Shown one piece after another: positions 35,451 to 44,617 of a stretch of DNA of 64,000 bases (position 1 is its first letter; each line of letters opens with the position of its first letter). Where the stretch lies: NCBI RefSeq assembly GCF_900496965.1, contig NZ_UFQB01000014.1:1-64000 (forward strand), in the 5' to 3' direction. The translations under genes and the position numbers were made by a program. The notes below the pieces were generated by a model. It was not told where the DNA came from. It was given only the letters and a program-made list of their open reading frames with translations, and ran no database searches. Origin of the DNA: Achromobacter agilis (lineage in GTDB: Bacteria > Pseudomonadota > Gammaproteobacteria > Burkholderiales > Burkholderiaceae_B).

Positions 35451-36539
35451 ATGAGCCAGAACCAATTTCATTCCTTGACGGTGGCGTCGGTGGCGCGCAA
35501 TACGCGTGATGCCGTCGTCGTGACCTTCGACCTGCCCGAGGCGCTGGCGCAAGCGTTCGCCTTCCAGCCGGGCCAGTACCTGACGCTGCGCACCCGGCTC
35601 AACGGCGAGGAGCTGCGCCGCTCTTATTCCATCTGTTCCGCGCCGCACGACAAGCTGTTGCGCGTGGCGATCAAGAAGGTGGACGAGGGCCAGTTCTCCA
35701 GCTGGGCCAATCACGAGCTGCAACCGGGCCAGACGCTGGAAGTCATGGCGCCGGCGGGCAATTTCACCGTCGACTTTTCTCCCGCGAACGAACGCCACTA
35801 TGTGGCGTTCGCCGTAGGCAGCGGCATCACGCCGGTGTTCTCGCTGGTCAAGACCGCGCTGTCCACCGAGCCGCGCAGCAAGTTCACGCTGTTCTTCGGC
35901 AACCGCGCGTCGTCGGCGGTGCTGTTCCGCGAAGAGATCGAAGACCTGAAGAACCTCTACATGGAGCGTTTTTCGCTGGTCTACATCATGAGCCGCGAGA
36001 CCCAGGACATCGAACTCTTCAACGGCCGTCTGGACGGCGACAAGGTCGACCAGCTGATGTCGGCCTGGATGAGCCCCGAGGATATCGATTACGCTTTTGT
36101 CTGTGGTCCGCAGACCATGACCGAAAGCGTGGTCGAGCACCTGCAGGCCCGCGGCATCCCGAAGGCGAACATCAAGTTCGAGCTCTTCGGCGCGCCGAAG
36201 GGGCCGCGCGCGCTGCGCACCGGCCAGGACGCCCGCCAGGCGCCCGGCAAGGGGCAGTGCGAGGTCACCGTGGTGCAGGACGGCCACAGCCGTATGTTCG
36301 TGATCGACAAGAATAAAGACAGCGTGCTGGATTCGGCGCTGGCGCAAGGGATCGAGCTGCCGTATTCGTGCAAGGGCGGAGTGTGTTCCACCTGCCGCTG
36401 CAAGGTGATCGAGGGTGAAGTGGACATGGACGCCAACTTCGCCCTGGAAGACTACGAAGTGGCGCGCGGCTTCATCCTGAGCTGCCAGAGCTTCCCGGTC
36501 AGCGACCGCCTGGTCATCGACTTCGACCAGGAAACCTGA
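35451..36539 (+). CDS. paaE: 1,2-phenylacetyl-CoA epoxidase reductase PaaE
   Basis: 362 residues. An N-terminal ferredoxin reductase-like FAD/NAD(P) module (PGQYLTLRT, RRSYSICSAP at about 43-66) is followed by a C-terminal plant-type [2Fe-2S] domain (SCKGGVCSTCRCKV, about 307-320, with the last Cys in LSCQS). It passes electrons from NADPH to PaaA. The start is the ATG at 35451; the open frame upstream is within paaD. Confidence 0.96.
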   Translation: MSQNQFHSLTVASVARNTRDAVVVTFDLPEALAQAFAFQPGQYLTLRTRLNGEELRRSYSICSAPHDKLLRVAIKKVDEGQFSSWANHELQPGQTLEVMAPAGNFTVDFSPANERHYVAFAVGSGITPVFSLVKTALSTEPRSKFTLFFGNRASSAVLFREEIEDLKNLYMERFSLVYIMSRETQDIELFNGRLDGDKVDQLMSAWMSPEDIDYAFVCGPQTMTESVVEHLQARGIPKANIKFELFGAPKGPRALRTGQDARQAPGKGQCEVTVVQDGHSRMFVIDKNKDSVLDSALAQGIELPYSCKGGVCSTCRCKVIEGEVDMDANFALEDYEVARGFILSCQSFPVSDRLVIDFDQET

Positions 36540-36587
36540 CCCGGCCCGCGCCAGGCAGAAAAAAACCTAATCATTTGGAGAGACGCA

Positions 36588-38252
36588 GTGTCCCAAGAAT
36601 TCTTCGAACGCCACCAGCCCCTACTGGAACAAGCCATGGCCGCCGCCGCCCTGCGCGGCTACTGGAGTCCCTACGCCGAATCGCCCAGCCCCCGCAATTA
36701 TGGCGAGACCGCCAATGACGACGGGCGCGCCGCGTTCGAAGCCTTGCGCGGCAAGCCCTTTCCGCTGAGCCTGCCGGATGCGGACGGCACCGTGGGCGGC
36801 GAGCAGTCGCCCTATGGTTTCGAACTCGGCATCACCTATCCCCACGTGCCGGCCGACAAGCTGGTCGCGGCGTCCAAGCGGGCGCTCGAGGGCTGGCGCC
36901 GCGCCGGCCCGCGCGCCTGGGTGGGCGTGTCGCTCGAGATCCTGGCCCGGCTGAACAAGCGCAGCTTCGAAATCGCCTACGCGGTCCAGCACACCACCGG
37001 CCAGGGCTTCATGATGGCCTTCCAGGCCGGCGGCCCGCACGCACAAGACCGCGGCTTCGAAGCCGTCACCTACGCCTGGCAGGAAATGTCGCGCATCCCC
37101 GGCGTGGCCGTCTGGGAAAAACCGCAGGGCAAGAACGACCCGATCCGCATGGAGAAGCAGTTCACCGTGGTGCCGCGCGGCGTCGCGCTGGTGATCGGCT
37201 GCTCCACCTTTCCGACCTGGAACGGCTATCCGGGCCTCTTCGCCAGCCTGGCGACCGGCAACACCGTCATCGTCAAGCCGCACCCCGGCGCGATCCTGCC
37301 CCTGGCCCTCACCGTGAAGGTGGCCCGCGAAGTGTTGCAGGAAGCGGGCTTCGATCCCGATGTGGTGACGCTCGCCGCGCACGCCGCCGGCGACGATACC
37401 GCGCAGAAGCTGGCGCTGGACCCGGCCGTCAAGATCATCGACTTCACCGGCAGCTCGGCCAACGGCGACTGGCTCGAGAACAACGCCCGCCAGGCGCTGG
37501 TCTATACCGAGAAAGCGGGCGTGAACCAGGTCATCATCGATTCGGCGGCCGACCTGAAGGGCGTGGCGCGCAATCTGGCGTTCTCGCTGGCCCTGTATTC
37601 GGGCCAGATGTGCACGGCGCCTCAGAATATCTACGTGCCGCGCGACGGCATCCAGACGCCGGAAGGCCGCGTGAGCTTCGACGACGTCGCGGCCGCGCTG
37701 GGCACGGCGCTGGAAAAGGTCAGCGCCGATGCCGCCCGTGCCGTCGAACTGACCGGCGCCATCCAGAACGAAGGCGTCGTCGCCCGCATCGAGAAGGCGC
37801 GCGCGCTGGGCCTGCCCGTGGTGGCCGACAGCAAGACGCTGGCGCACCCGCAGTTCGAAAACGCCCGCATCCGCACGCCGCTGCTGCTGCGCACCGAGGC
37901 CGGCAACGCCGCCATCAGCCAGGAATGGTTCGGCCCGATCGCCTTCGTCGTGGCCACGGACTCCACCGCCCATAGCATCCAGCTGGCGCGCGACAGCGTC
38001 ATCCAGCACGGCGCGCTGTCCCTGTCCGCCTACACCACGGACGACGCCGTCGCCGAGCAGGTGCAGGACGCCGCCGAGGTCTCGGGCGTGTCTTTGTCGC
38101 TCAACCTGACGGGCGCGGTGTTCGTCAACCAGACGGCCGCCTTCAGCGATTTCCACGGCACCGGCGCCAACCCAGCGGCCAACGCCGCGCTGTCCGATTC
38201 GGCATTCGTCTCGAACCGCTTCCGCGTGGTGCAAACCCGCCGTCATATTTGA
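36588..38252 (+). CDS. paaN: Phenylacetic acid degradation aldehyde dehydrogenase PaaN
   Basis: 554 residues with a GTG start. It is the PaaN type: an aldehyde dehydrogenase fold with the catalytic Cys in LYSGQMCTAPQNIYVP (about 339-354), without the MaoC hydratase domain of E. coli PaaZ. It oxidises the semialdehyde formed on ring opening of oxepin-CoA to the carboxylic acid. A separate hydratase is then needed for oxepin-CoA ring hydrolysis; none but PaaG is in this cluster. The REP-like element copy 2 starts almost at its stop codon. Confidence 0.92.
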   Translation: MSQEFFERHQPLLEQAMAAAALRGYWSPYAESPSPRNYGETANDDGRAAFEALRGKPFPLSLPDADGTVGGEQSPYGFELGITYPHVPADKLVAASKRALEGWRRAGPRAWVGVSLEILARLNKRSFEIAYAVQHTTGQGFMMAFQAGGPHAQDRGFEAVTYAWQEMSRIPGVAVWEKPQGKNDPIRMEKQFTVVPRGVALVIGCSTFPTWNGYPGLFASLATGNTVIVKPHPGAILPLALTVKVAREVLQEAGFDPDVVTLAAHAAGDDTAQKLALDPAVKIIDFTGSSANGDWLENNARQALVYTEKAGVNQVIIDSAADLKGVARNLAFSLALYSGQMCTAPQNIYVPRDGIQTPEGRVSFDDVAAALGTALEKVSADAARAVELTGAIQNEGVVARIEKARALGLPVVADSKTLAHPQFENARIRTPLLLRTEAGNAAISQEWFGPIAFVVATDSTAHSIQLARDSVIQHGALSLSAYTTDDAVAEQVQDAAEVSGVSLSLNLTGAVFVNQTAAFSDFHGTGANPAANAALSDSAFVSNRFRVVQTRRHI

Positions 38253-38270
38253 GCCCACCCCCCGAATTGA

Positions 38271-38362
38271 GCCCACCCCCGAAGCGCTACGCGCTTCCCC
38301 CTTAGGCGGGCCCCCCTCGAGGGGGCGCCGCAGCGGACCGGCAGAGCCGGCTCCGCGCGGCC
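38271..38362. repeat. REP-like intergenic element, copy 2 (paaN-paaG)
   Basis: A 92-bp element nearly identical to copy 1 at 33683, again with GAAGCGC-TAC-GCGCTTC. The 14 bases GCCCACCCCCCGAA at 38253-38266 are an extra truncated start of the same element. Most differences from copy 1 are single bases. Confidence 0.9.
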
Positions 38363-38422
38363 CGGCTAGGGGGGGACTCATGATTTTTGACGTGAGTGGC
38401 TTGCCCGCTATGGATAACTGAC

Positions 38423-39211
38423 ATGACCTACCAAGACATTCAATTCGACCTGTCCGGCGGCATCGCGCGCCTGACGCTGAACCGCCCCGACAAACTGAAC
38501 AGCTTCACAGCCAATATGCATGGCGAGGTGGCCGACGCCTTGACCCGCATTGAAACGGAAGGCGCGCGCGTGCTGGTGCTGACCGGCGCGGGCCGCGGCT
38601 TCTGCGCCGGCCAGGACCTGAGCGAGCGCAAGCCTGCCGCCGACGGCACGCCGCCCGACCTGGGCGAGACCGTCGACAAGTTCTACGCGCCGCTGGTGCG
38701 CCGCCTGAACGCCTTGCCCATGCCCGTCGTGGTGGGTGTGAACGGCGTGGCGGCCGGGGCGGGCGCCAACCTGGCTTTCGCCGGCGATATTGTCATTGCC
38801 AAGGCATCGGCCAGCTTCATTCAATCGTTCTGCCGGCTGGGGCTCATCCCCGACACCGGCGGCACGTTCGCGTTGCCGCGCCTGGTCGGCCGCGCCCGCG
38901 CCATGGGCCTGGCGATGCTGGGCGACAAGCTCAGCGCCCAGCAGGCGCAGGATTGGGGACTGATCTGGCAGTGCGTGCCGGACGAGGCGTTCGATGCTAC
39001 GCTGGACCGTCTGGCCCAGCATTTTTCCAAGGCTCCCACCAAGGGGCTGGCGTTCACCAAGCAGGCCATCCAGGCCAGCCTGGGCAACGATCTGTCCACG
39101 CAACTGGACCTGGAACGCGACATGATGCGCGAACTGGGCCGCAGCGCGGATTACGCGGAAGGCGTGGACGCCTTCCTGGGCAAACGCGAACCGCAGTTCA
39201 AGGGGCAATGA
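38423..39211 (+). CDS. paaG: 2-(1,2-epoxy-1,2-dihydrophenyl)acetyl-CoA isomerase
   Basis: 262 residues of the crotonase fold: VLTGAGRGFCAGQDLSERKP (about 54-73) and GVNGVAAGAGANLAFAGDIVI (about 107-127) form the oxyanion hole. SFCRLGLIPDTGGTFALPRLVG is typical PaaG. It converts the ring epoxide to oxepin-CoA. The ATG at 38423 follows the REP-like element by 60 bp. The stop overlaps paaI. Confidence 0.94.
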   Translation: MTYQDIQFDLSGGIARLTLNRPDKLNSFTANMHGEVADALTRIETEGARVLVLTGAGRGFCAGQDLSERKPAADGTPPDLGETVDKFYAPLVRRLNALPMPVVVGVNGVAAGAGANLAFAGDIVIAKASASFIQSFCRLGLIPDTGGTFALPRLVGRARAMGLAMLGDKLSAQQAQDWGLIWQCVPDEAFDATLDRLAQHFSKAPTKGLAFTKQAIQASLGNDLSTQLDLERDMMRELGRSADYAEGVDAFLGKREPQFKGQ

Positions 39212-39681
39212 TGAACGCACACGTTCCCGCCATCGATGTGCCGACCGATCCCCACGAGCTGGCGCAGGCCGTCGGCACCGTGATGTACGCGGGCGACGCC
39301 GCGACGCAGGGCCTGGACATGAAGATCGAGGAAATGGCGCCGGGCTATGCGCGCCTGACGATGCGCGTGCGCCCCGACATGCTGAACGGGCACAAGACCT
39401 GCCACGGCGGCTTCATCTTCGCCCTGGCCGACAGCGCCTTCGCGTTTTCCTGCAATTCGCGCAACGTCAGCACCGTGGCTTCGGGCTGCACCATTGATTA
39501 CCTGGCCCCGGGGTTCGAGGGCGACCTGCTGACCGCGGTGGCCCAGGAGCGCTCGCTCGCCGGACGCACCGGTGTCTACGACGTTACGGTCACCAACCAG
39601 GACGGGCGCAACGTGGCGTTGTTCCGCGGCCGCTCGTATCGCATCAAGGGTCAGATCGTCGGAGTTCCCACGGACGCTTGA
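39208..39681 (+). CDS. paaI: Hydroxyphenylacetyl-CoA thioesterase PaaI
   Basis: 157 residues (156 from the second ATG), a hotdog thioesterase. LNGHKTCHGGFIFALADSAFAFSCNS (about 69-94) is the PaaI active-site helix. It frees dead-end CoA esters to rescue CoA when the epoxide pathway stalls. The first ATG overlaps the paaG stop (ATGATG). paaK follows after 111 bp. Confidence 0.95.
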   Translation: MMNAHVPAIDVPTDPHELAQAVGTVMYAGDAATQGLDMKIEEMAPGYARLTMRVRPDMLNGHKTCHGGFIFALADSAFAFSCNSRNVSTVASGCTIDYLAPGFEGDLLTAVAQERSLAGRTGVYDVTVTNQDGRNVALFRGRSYRIKGQIVGVPTDA

Positions 39682-39792
39682 GCCAACCATCCAACCAAAG
39701 ACAAGGCCGCCGGCCCGGCCGTACGCGCGCGGATTCGCCAGCGCGCGCGCGGCCGGGTTTGGCGTAGAGAGAATTTCAGGAGAGAGATAACC

Positions 39793-41106
39793 ATGTCCAA
39801 CACCATGAGCAAGCCGGGGCTGGACCCCATCGAGCATGCCAGCGAGGATGAGCTGCGCGCCCTGCAGCTGGAGCGGCTGAAGTGGTCGCTCAAGCACGCC
39901 TACGAGAACGTCCCGCATTACAAGAAGGCGTTCGACGAGGCCGGCGTGCACCCCGACGACCTGAAGCAGCTGTCCGACATTTCGAAGTTCCCCTTCACGA
40001 CGAAGAAGGAACTGCGCGAGAACTATCCCTTCGGCATGTTTGCCGTGCCGCGTGAGCGCGTTTCGCGCATTCATGCGTCCAGCGGCACGACCGGCAAGCC
40101 GACGGTGGTGGGCTACACCAAGGGCGACCTGGACAACTGGGCCAACCTCGTTGCGCGTTCGATCCGGGCCGCGGGCGGCAAACCTGGCGACACGATCCAC
40201 GTCGCGTACGGCTACGGCCTGTTCACGGGCGGCCTGGGCGCGCATTACGGTGCGGAGCGCCTGGGTTGCACGGTCATCCCGATGTCGGGCGGGCAGACGG
40301 AAAAGCAGGTGCAGCTGATCAGCGATTTCCGTCCGGACATCATCATGGTCACGCCCTCCTATTTCTGCAATATTCTGGAGGAACAGCGCCGCCAGGGGAT
40401 TGATCCGCGTCAAAGTTCGCTGCGCATCGGGATCTTCGGCGCCGAGCCCTGGACCGGCCAGATGCGTGCCGACATCGAGACCGAGGCCGGCATCGACGCC
40501 GTGGACATCTACGGCCTGTCCGAAGTGATGGGGCCCGGGGTGGCGAGCGAATGCGTCGAGACCAAGGATGGCCCGGTGGTCTGGGAAGACCACTTCTACG
40601 CCGAGATCATTAATCCGGATACGGGCGAACCCGTGGCCGACGGCGAGCCGGGCGAGCTGGTGTTCACGTCGCTGACCAAGGAAGCGATGCCCATCATCCG
40701 CTACCGCACTCGCGACCTGACGCGCCTGCTGCCGCCGACGGCGCGCAGCATGCGCCGCATCGGCAAGATCACCGGCCGCAGCGACGACATGCTGATCGTG
40801 CGCGGCGTGAACATGTTCCCGACGCAGGTGGAAGAGCTGGTCCTGAAGATCGCCCAACTGGCGCCGCACTACCAGTTGGTGTTGTCGCGCACGGGCAACA
40901 TGGACGAACTCGAGATCCTGACCGAGCTGCGGGCCGAGTTCTCGGGTCTGTCGGACGCCGAGCGCGCGAACCTGGGCAAGCAGCTGCAGCACGCCGTCAA
41001 GACGCACATCGGCGTCAGCGCGCGCATCCAGGTGTCGGACGCGGGCCATGTCGAGCGCACGCTGACGGGCAAGGCCCGCCGCGTGATCGACAAGCGGCCC
41101 AAGTGA
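39793..41106 (+). CDS. paaK: Phenylacetate-CoA ligase
   Basis: 437 residues of the adenylate-forming family. SSGTTGKPTVVGYTKGD (about 96-112) is the AMP-binding P-loop and GRSDDMLIVRGVNMFPTQVEE is the hinge/C-terminal domain. It makes phenylacetyl-CoA, the substrate of PaaABCE and the signal for PaaX. A GAGAGAG site precedes the ATG. A hairpin CCCCTCCG/CGGAGGGG (41114-41138) after the stop lacks a T-run; tandem repeats follow. Confidence 0.97.
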   Translation: MSNTMSKPGLDPIEHASEDELRALQLERLKWSLKHAYENVPHYKKAFDEAGVHPDDLKQLSDISKFPFTTKKELRENYPFGMFAVPRERVSRIHASSGTTGKPTVVGYTKGDLDNWANLVARSIRAAGGKPGDTIHVAYGYGLFTGGLGAHYGAERLGCTVIPMSGGQTEKQVQLISDFRPDIIMVTPSYFCNILEEQRRQGIDPRQSSLRIGIFGAEPWTGQMRADIETEAGIDAVDIYGLSEVMGPGVASECVETKDGPVVWEDHFYAEIINPDTGEPVADGEPGELVFTSLTKEAMPIIRYRTRDLTRLLPPTARSMRRIGKITGRSDDMLIVRGVNMFPTQVEELVLKIAQLAPHYQLVLSRTGNMDELEILTELRAEFSGLSDAERANLGKQLQHAVKTHIGVSARIQVSDAGHVERTLTGKARRVIDKRPK

Positions 41107-41144
41107 TGGCAAGCCCCTCCGGCCAGCGGGCGGAGGGGCAGGTT

Positions 41145-41306
41145 GCAGGTGTCTGGGGTGCAAGTGCCTGACACCCCTACGAGATGCTCGTACGGTGCAG
41201 GTGTCTGACATCCATCCTTACGAGATGCTCGTACGGTGCAAGTGTCTGACATCCTTACGAGATGCTCTTTCAAGCTGAAACCAGTGCCCCCGGGTGTCTG
41301 ACACCA
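41145..41306. repeat. Tandem repeats carrying the GTGTCTGACAC core
   Basis: A unit of about 37-41 bp beginning TACGAGATGCTCGTACGGTG and carrying a GTGTCTGACA core at its end is present at 41179-41219 and 41220-41256, with a cut third copy from 41257. Further single cores stand at 41145, 41163 and 41293. The TACGAG-ATG-CTCGTA part is itself palindromic. The same core is at 24076-24117. Confidence 0.88.
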
Positions 41307-41330
41307 GATTCAACGCGTCCCATCCCCCAT

Positions 41331-41358
41331 AAAAAAGCAGCCCCCCAGGCTGCTTTTC
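41331..41358. terminator. Bidirectional terminator between paaK and the MATE gene
   Basis: AAAAGCAGCC pairs with GGCTGCTTTT around a C-rich loop, with an A-run before and a T-run after. It can stop transcripts from both sides and mainly ends the MATE operon. Confidence 0.88.
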
Positions 41359-41366
41359 TCCATCTG

Positions 41367-42767
41367 CTACCGTATCGTCCCGCGCACGATGCGCCGATAC
41401 CAGAAGTGCAGCAGGGCGGCGGACAGCGCCAGGCCGACCATCGCCATCAGCCACATGCTGCCGGCGCCCTGGGGCGAGCCGGGCACTAGTATCGCGCGCA
41501 GGCCGTCCAGGCCGCCCTGGCCGGGGCCGAAGCCGAACCACCAGCCGCCGACCAGGCCCACGCCCGCGAGAGCGACCACCTGTAGCAACAGGGGCACCAT
41601 GGCCACCTTGTAGGCGCGCAGCAGGTACGAATTGATGCATTGCATCGAATCGAACAGGTGGAACAGGGGCAGCACCGCCAGCAGCGTGGTTGCCACGGCG
41701 GCCACGCCCGCGTCGTTGGTATAGGCCGCCAGGATGAGCGGGCGGCCGACCAGCAGCACCGCCGCCGTCAGCAAGGCGCCCAGGATGCCGAGCGTCAGTC
41801 CGGCCATGCCGGTGCGATGCGCGTGGTCGAGATTGCCGGCGCCGATGGCCTGGGCGGTCAGGGCGGCGGTGGCCACGCCCAGCGCCATGGGCATCATGTA
41901 GCACAGGGCGGCCAGGTTCGACATGATCTGGTGGCCGCCGGTCACGAACGTGCCTTCGCGGGCCACCAGCAAGGCCATGAAGGTGAAGGCCGAGACTTCC
42001 ACCAGGTAGGAGCCGCCCATCGGGATGCCCAGGCGCAGCAGTTCCTTGAGCGTCTTCCAGTCGGGCTTGCCGACCCGCAGGTTGAAGCGCCGGTAGTAGC
42101 GGTCGTGCGTGATGACCCACAATCCCAGCCCCAGGCTGATCCACGAGACGATCGCGGTCGCGAGCCCGGCGCCGGTGGCGCCCATGGCCGGCAGGCCCAG
42201 TTCGCCGTAGATGAGCAGCCAGTTGAAGAAGGCCTTGAAGCCGATGGCCGTCAGGTTGATCGCCATGACGAGCTTGGGGCGCGATACCGAGGTGCCCAGC
42301 GCATAGATGGTGCGGAACACCAGCGCGGCGGGCAGGGCCAGCACCAGGGCTTGCAGATAGGAGCCGATGCGTTCGCGCACGCCCGGGTCGACGTTGCCCG
42401 ACAGGGACAGCCACACGTCCGGGAACAGCATCAGGACGGCGCCCACGACGGACAGCCCGAGCGCCAGCCAGACGCCCTGGCCCCAACTGCGGCCGACTTC
42501 GAGGTTCTGGCCCGCGCCGAAGTGCTGGGCCAGGATGGGGATCAGGGCATGCACCACTCCCATGAGCCCGACGAAGATGGTGATGTAGATGGACGCGGAC
42601 AAGGCCATGGCGGCCAGGTCATTGGCGCTGGAATGGCCCGTCATGGCGGTGTCCAGCACGCCGAAAGAGATGCCGGCCCATTGGCTGATCAGCACCGGCC
42701 AGGCCTGCTTGGCGATGCCTCGCAGGGTGGCGCCGAAGGTGATCGGCGCAGCGGGGGCCGGCGTCAT
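41367..42767 (-). CDS. MATE-family efflux transporter
   Basis: 466 residues with about twelve hydrophobic segments in two halves. AWPVLISQWAGISFGVLDTAMTGHSS (about 17-42) is the conserved MATE start. It exports small molecules or drugs in exchange for Na+ or H+; the substrate is unknown. The start is the ATG at 42767 overlapping the stop of the glycosyltransferase gene (ATGA), so the two are coupled. The frame is open upstream but that part lies inside the other gene. Confidence 0.92.
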   Translation of the reverse strand: MTPAPAAPITFGATLRGIAKQAWPVLISQWAGISFGVLDTAMTGHSSANDLAAMALSASIYITIFVGLMGVVHALIPILAQHFGAGQNLEVGRSWGQGVWLALGLSVVGAVLMLFPDVWLSLSGNVDPGVRERIGSYLQALVLALPAALVFRTIYALGTSVSRPKLVMAINLTAIGFKAFFNWLLIYGELGLPAMGATGAGLATAIVSWISLGLGLWVITHDRYYRRFNLRVGKPDWKTLKELLRLGIPMGGSYLVEVSAFTFMALLVAREGTFVTGGHQIMSNLAALCYMMPMALGVATAALTAQAIGAGNLDHAHRTGMAGLTLGILGALLTAAVLLVGRPLILAAYTNDAGVAAVATTLLAVLPLFHLFDSMQCINSYLLRAYKVAMVPLLLQVVALAGVGLVGGWWFGFGPGQGGLDGLRAILVPGSPQGAGSMWLMAMVGLALSAALLHFWYRRIVRGTIR

Positions 42768-44494
42768 CGGTTGGAACCGATGCGCAGCAGACGGAACACT
42801 TCCTGCCGGTCCGCCCGCCGGCCGCCCTGCCACAGCACCTCGGCGCCTTCGCTATAGGCGGCGGTGTTGTCGCGCAGGCTCTGGTTGCTGGTTTGCTGCA
42901 GGATCAGCGTGCACTTGGCGTCGAACGTGAACGTCAGGTTATTGAAGATCAGGAACGAGGCGCGCTGGCCGCTGCCCAGGCTCAGGCCGCGCACGCATTC
43001 GCCGGGGCGGATGTTCTGCTCCAGCGCCTGCGCCAACTGGCCCGATACGGTGCGGTAGCTGCGGGCGTAGTCGACCGCCGGCTGCCATAGCAGCACCAGC
43101 AGGATCCAGGTTACGGTCAGCCCGCCGGCCGACAGCACGGTGCCGCGCCACAGCGCTTGCGGCTTCACGCGCAGCCGCCACACGACCAGCGCGATCCACG
43201 CCAGCGTAAACACCACGGCCAGTGCAAAGGCGGTCCAGGAGATCGCCGGCTCGTAGCCCGTGGTCTGGCGGGCGATGTTGCGCGAAATCTGCGCGGGCCA
43301 GTGGAAATGCAGGGCGACCCAGCCGAGCCAGACGGTGGCCGCGGTCAGGGAAAAGCACATGACCGCAAACCAGTCCAGCGTGTTGACCACGCCGCGGCGC
43401 AGCGTGGGCAGCGAAAACGCGGCCAGCACGGCGCAGGGCGTGGCCAGCAGCACGTACTCGGAATCCGTGGCTTCCTCCAGGCCGAACAGCACCAGCGCGG
43501 CGCATGCCAGCAGGGTCAGCGGCAGCCAGATATGGGGCGCATAGATCCAGGAGCGCCAGCGCCAGATGGCCAGCAGGGCCAGCGGCCAGGTCGGCCAGAG
43601 GTACCAGGGGAGGTCGCGCAGCGTGCGGCCCAGGTCGTGCCAGGACGGCACCGCGAAGGACGACAGGTTCCAGATCTTCCAGTTGCGGATCCAGTATTCG
43701 CTGCCGTGGGTGGCGGGGATCCACCAGGCCAGGATCAGGGCCAGGGTTACCAGGGCCGCCCAGGGCAGCCAGCGCCGGCAGCGCCACAGCTGGGTGCGCG
43801 GGTAGAAGGCCAGCAGCGAGCCGACCATGATCGGGATGGCGCCCACCCAGCCGCGCGTCAGGAAGCTGGCGGCCAGGGCGATACCCAGGGTGGTGCAGCC
43901 CGTGAACGGACGATCCACGCTGCGCGCCAGCGAATAGAAGGCCAGCGCCTGCCACGCCATGATGGCGGGCACGACGGTGGTTTCGTGGGTGCGCTGCAGG
44001 ATGCCGACCGTGGCAAGCAGCAGGAGCAGGGCGGCGTCCGCCAGCATGCGGCCGTAGTCGCGCGGCTCGGGTTCGCCACCGAAGGGCAGCGCCAGGGGCT
44101 GGGCCTCGGCGCGGCGGCCCAGCAGATAGGTGCCGTACCACACGCTGGTGGTGGTAATGCCGAACCACAGCAGGTTGGGCAGGCGGCCCGCGGTGATGTC
44201 GCCGATGAACGGGCCGAACAGCCAGATGCAGATCGCACCCACCCAGGTGATCAGCGGGCCTTCTTCGGCATGAGCCAGCAGCCCGACCTGAGGCAGCAGC
44301 CACGTGATGCCGCCTTCGCGGATTGCCGTGATCATGGTCGCCAGTCCGACCGCATCGTCCGTTTTCCAGGGGTCGCGCATGAACAGGCCGGCCACGATGT
44401 AGGCCAGCAACAAGCCCAGCAGGATCAGCCTGGGCAGTTTCGCGGTGGCCACGGACGTCAGCCGGGCCGGTGTGGAAAAGGAGAGTGGGGACAC
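42764..44494 (-). CDS. GT39/ArnT-like membrane glycosyltransferase
   Basis: About 576 residues with many hydrophobic helices. LLLAYIVAGLFMRDPWKTDDAVGLATM near the N-terminus has the acidic pair that follows the first helix in ArnT/PMT-type (GT39/GT83) enzymes. Such proteins move a sugar from a polyprenyl phosphate to lipid A, protein or another lipid. The start is uncertain: I take the GTG at 44494; a TTG at 44545 and a GTG further in are alternatives, and none has a clear ribosome site. It is co-transcribed with the MATE gene. Confidence 0.78.
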   Translation of the reverse strand: MSPLSFSTPARLTSVATAKLPRLILLGLLLAYIVAGLFMRDPWKTDDAVGLATMITAIREGGITWLLPQVGLLAHAEEGPLITWVGAICIWLFGPFIGDITAGRLPNLLWFGITTTSVWYGTYLLGRRAEAQPLALPFGGEPEPRDYGRMLADAALLLLLATVGILQRTHETTVVPAIMAWQALAFYSLARSVDRPFTGCTTLGIALAASFLTRGWVGAIPIMVGSLLAFYPRTQLWRCRRWLPWAALVTLALILAWWIPATHGSEYWIRNWKIWNLSSFAVPSWHDLGRTLRDLPWYLWPTWPLALLAIWRWRSWIYAPHIWLPLTLLACAALVLFGLEEATDSEYVLLATPCAVLAAFSLPTLRRGVVNTLDWFAVMCFSLTAATVWLGWVALHFHWPAQISRNIARQTTGYEPAISWTAFALAVVFTLAWIALVVWRLRVKPQALWRGTVLSAGGLTVTWILLVLLWQPAVDYARSYRTVSGQLAQALEQNIRPGECVRGLSLGSGQRASFLIFNNLTFTFDAKCTLILQQTSNQSLRDNTAAYSEGAEVLWQGGRRADRQEVFRLLRIGSNR

Positions 44495-44561
44495 GGGCGT
44501 TAATGTAACCGAGTGGTCGGGTTGCGCTAGCCCCCAGCACGGCAATAGGCTGCTAGGGAGG

Positions 44562-44590
44562 AAAAAAAGCAGCCCGAAGGCTGCCTTTTT
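44562..44590. terminator. Bidirectional terminator between rpmE2 and the glycosyltransferase gene
   Basis: GCAGCC-CGAA-GGCTGC is flanked by seven A residues and CTTTTT. On the minus strand it ends rpmE2. Confidence 0.9.
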
Positions 44591-44617
44591 GCTGTGGCTC
44601 CTGCGGGAGCGACAGGA

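Noticed and set aside
41145..41306. Tandem repeats as a CRISPR array
   Set aside because: Too few units, no unique spacers of constant length, and no cas genes.
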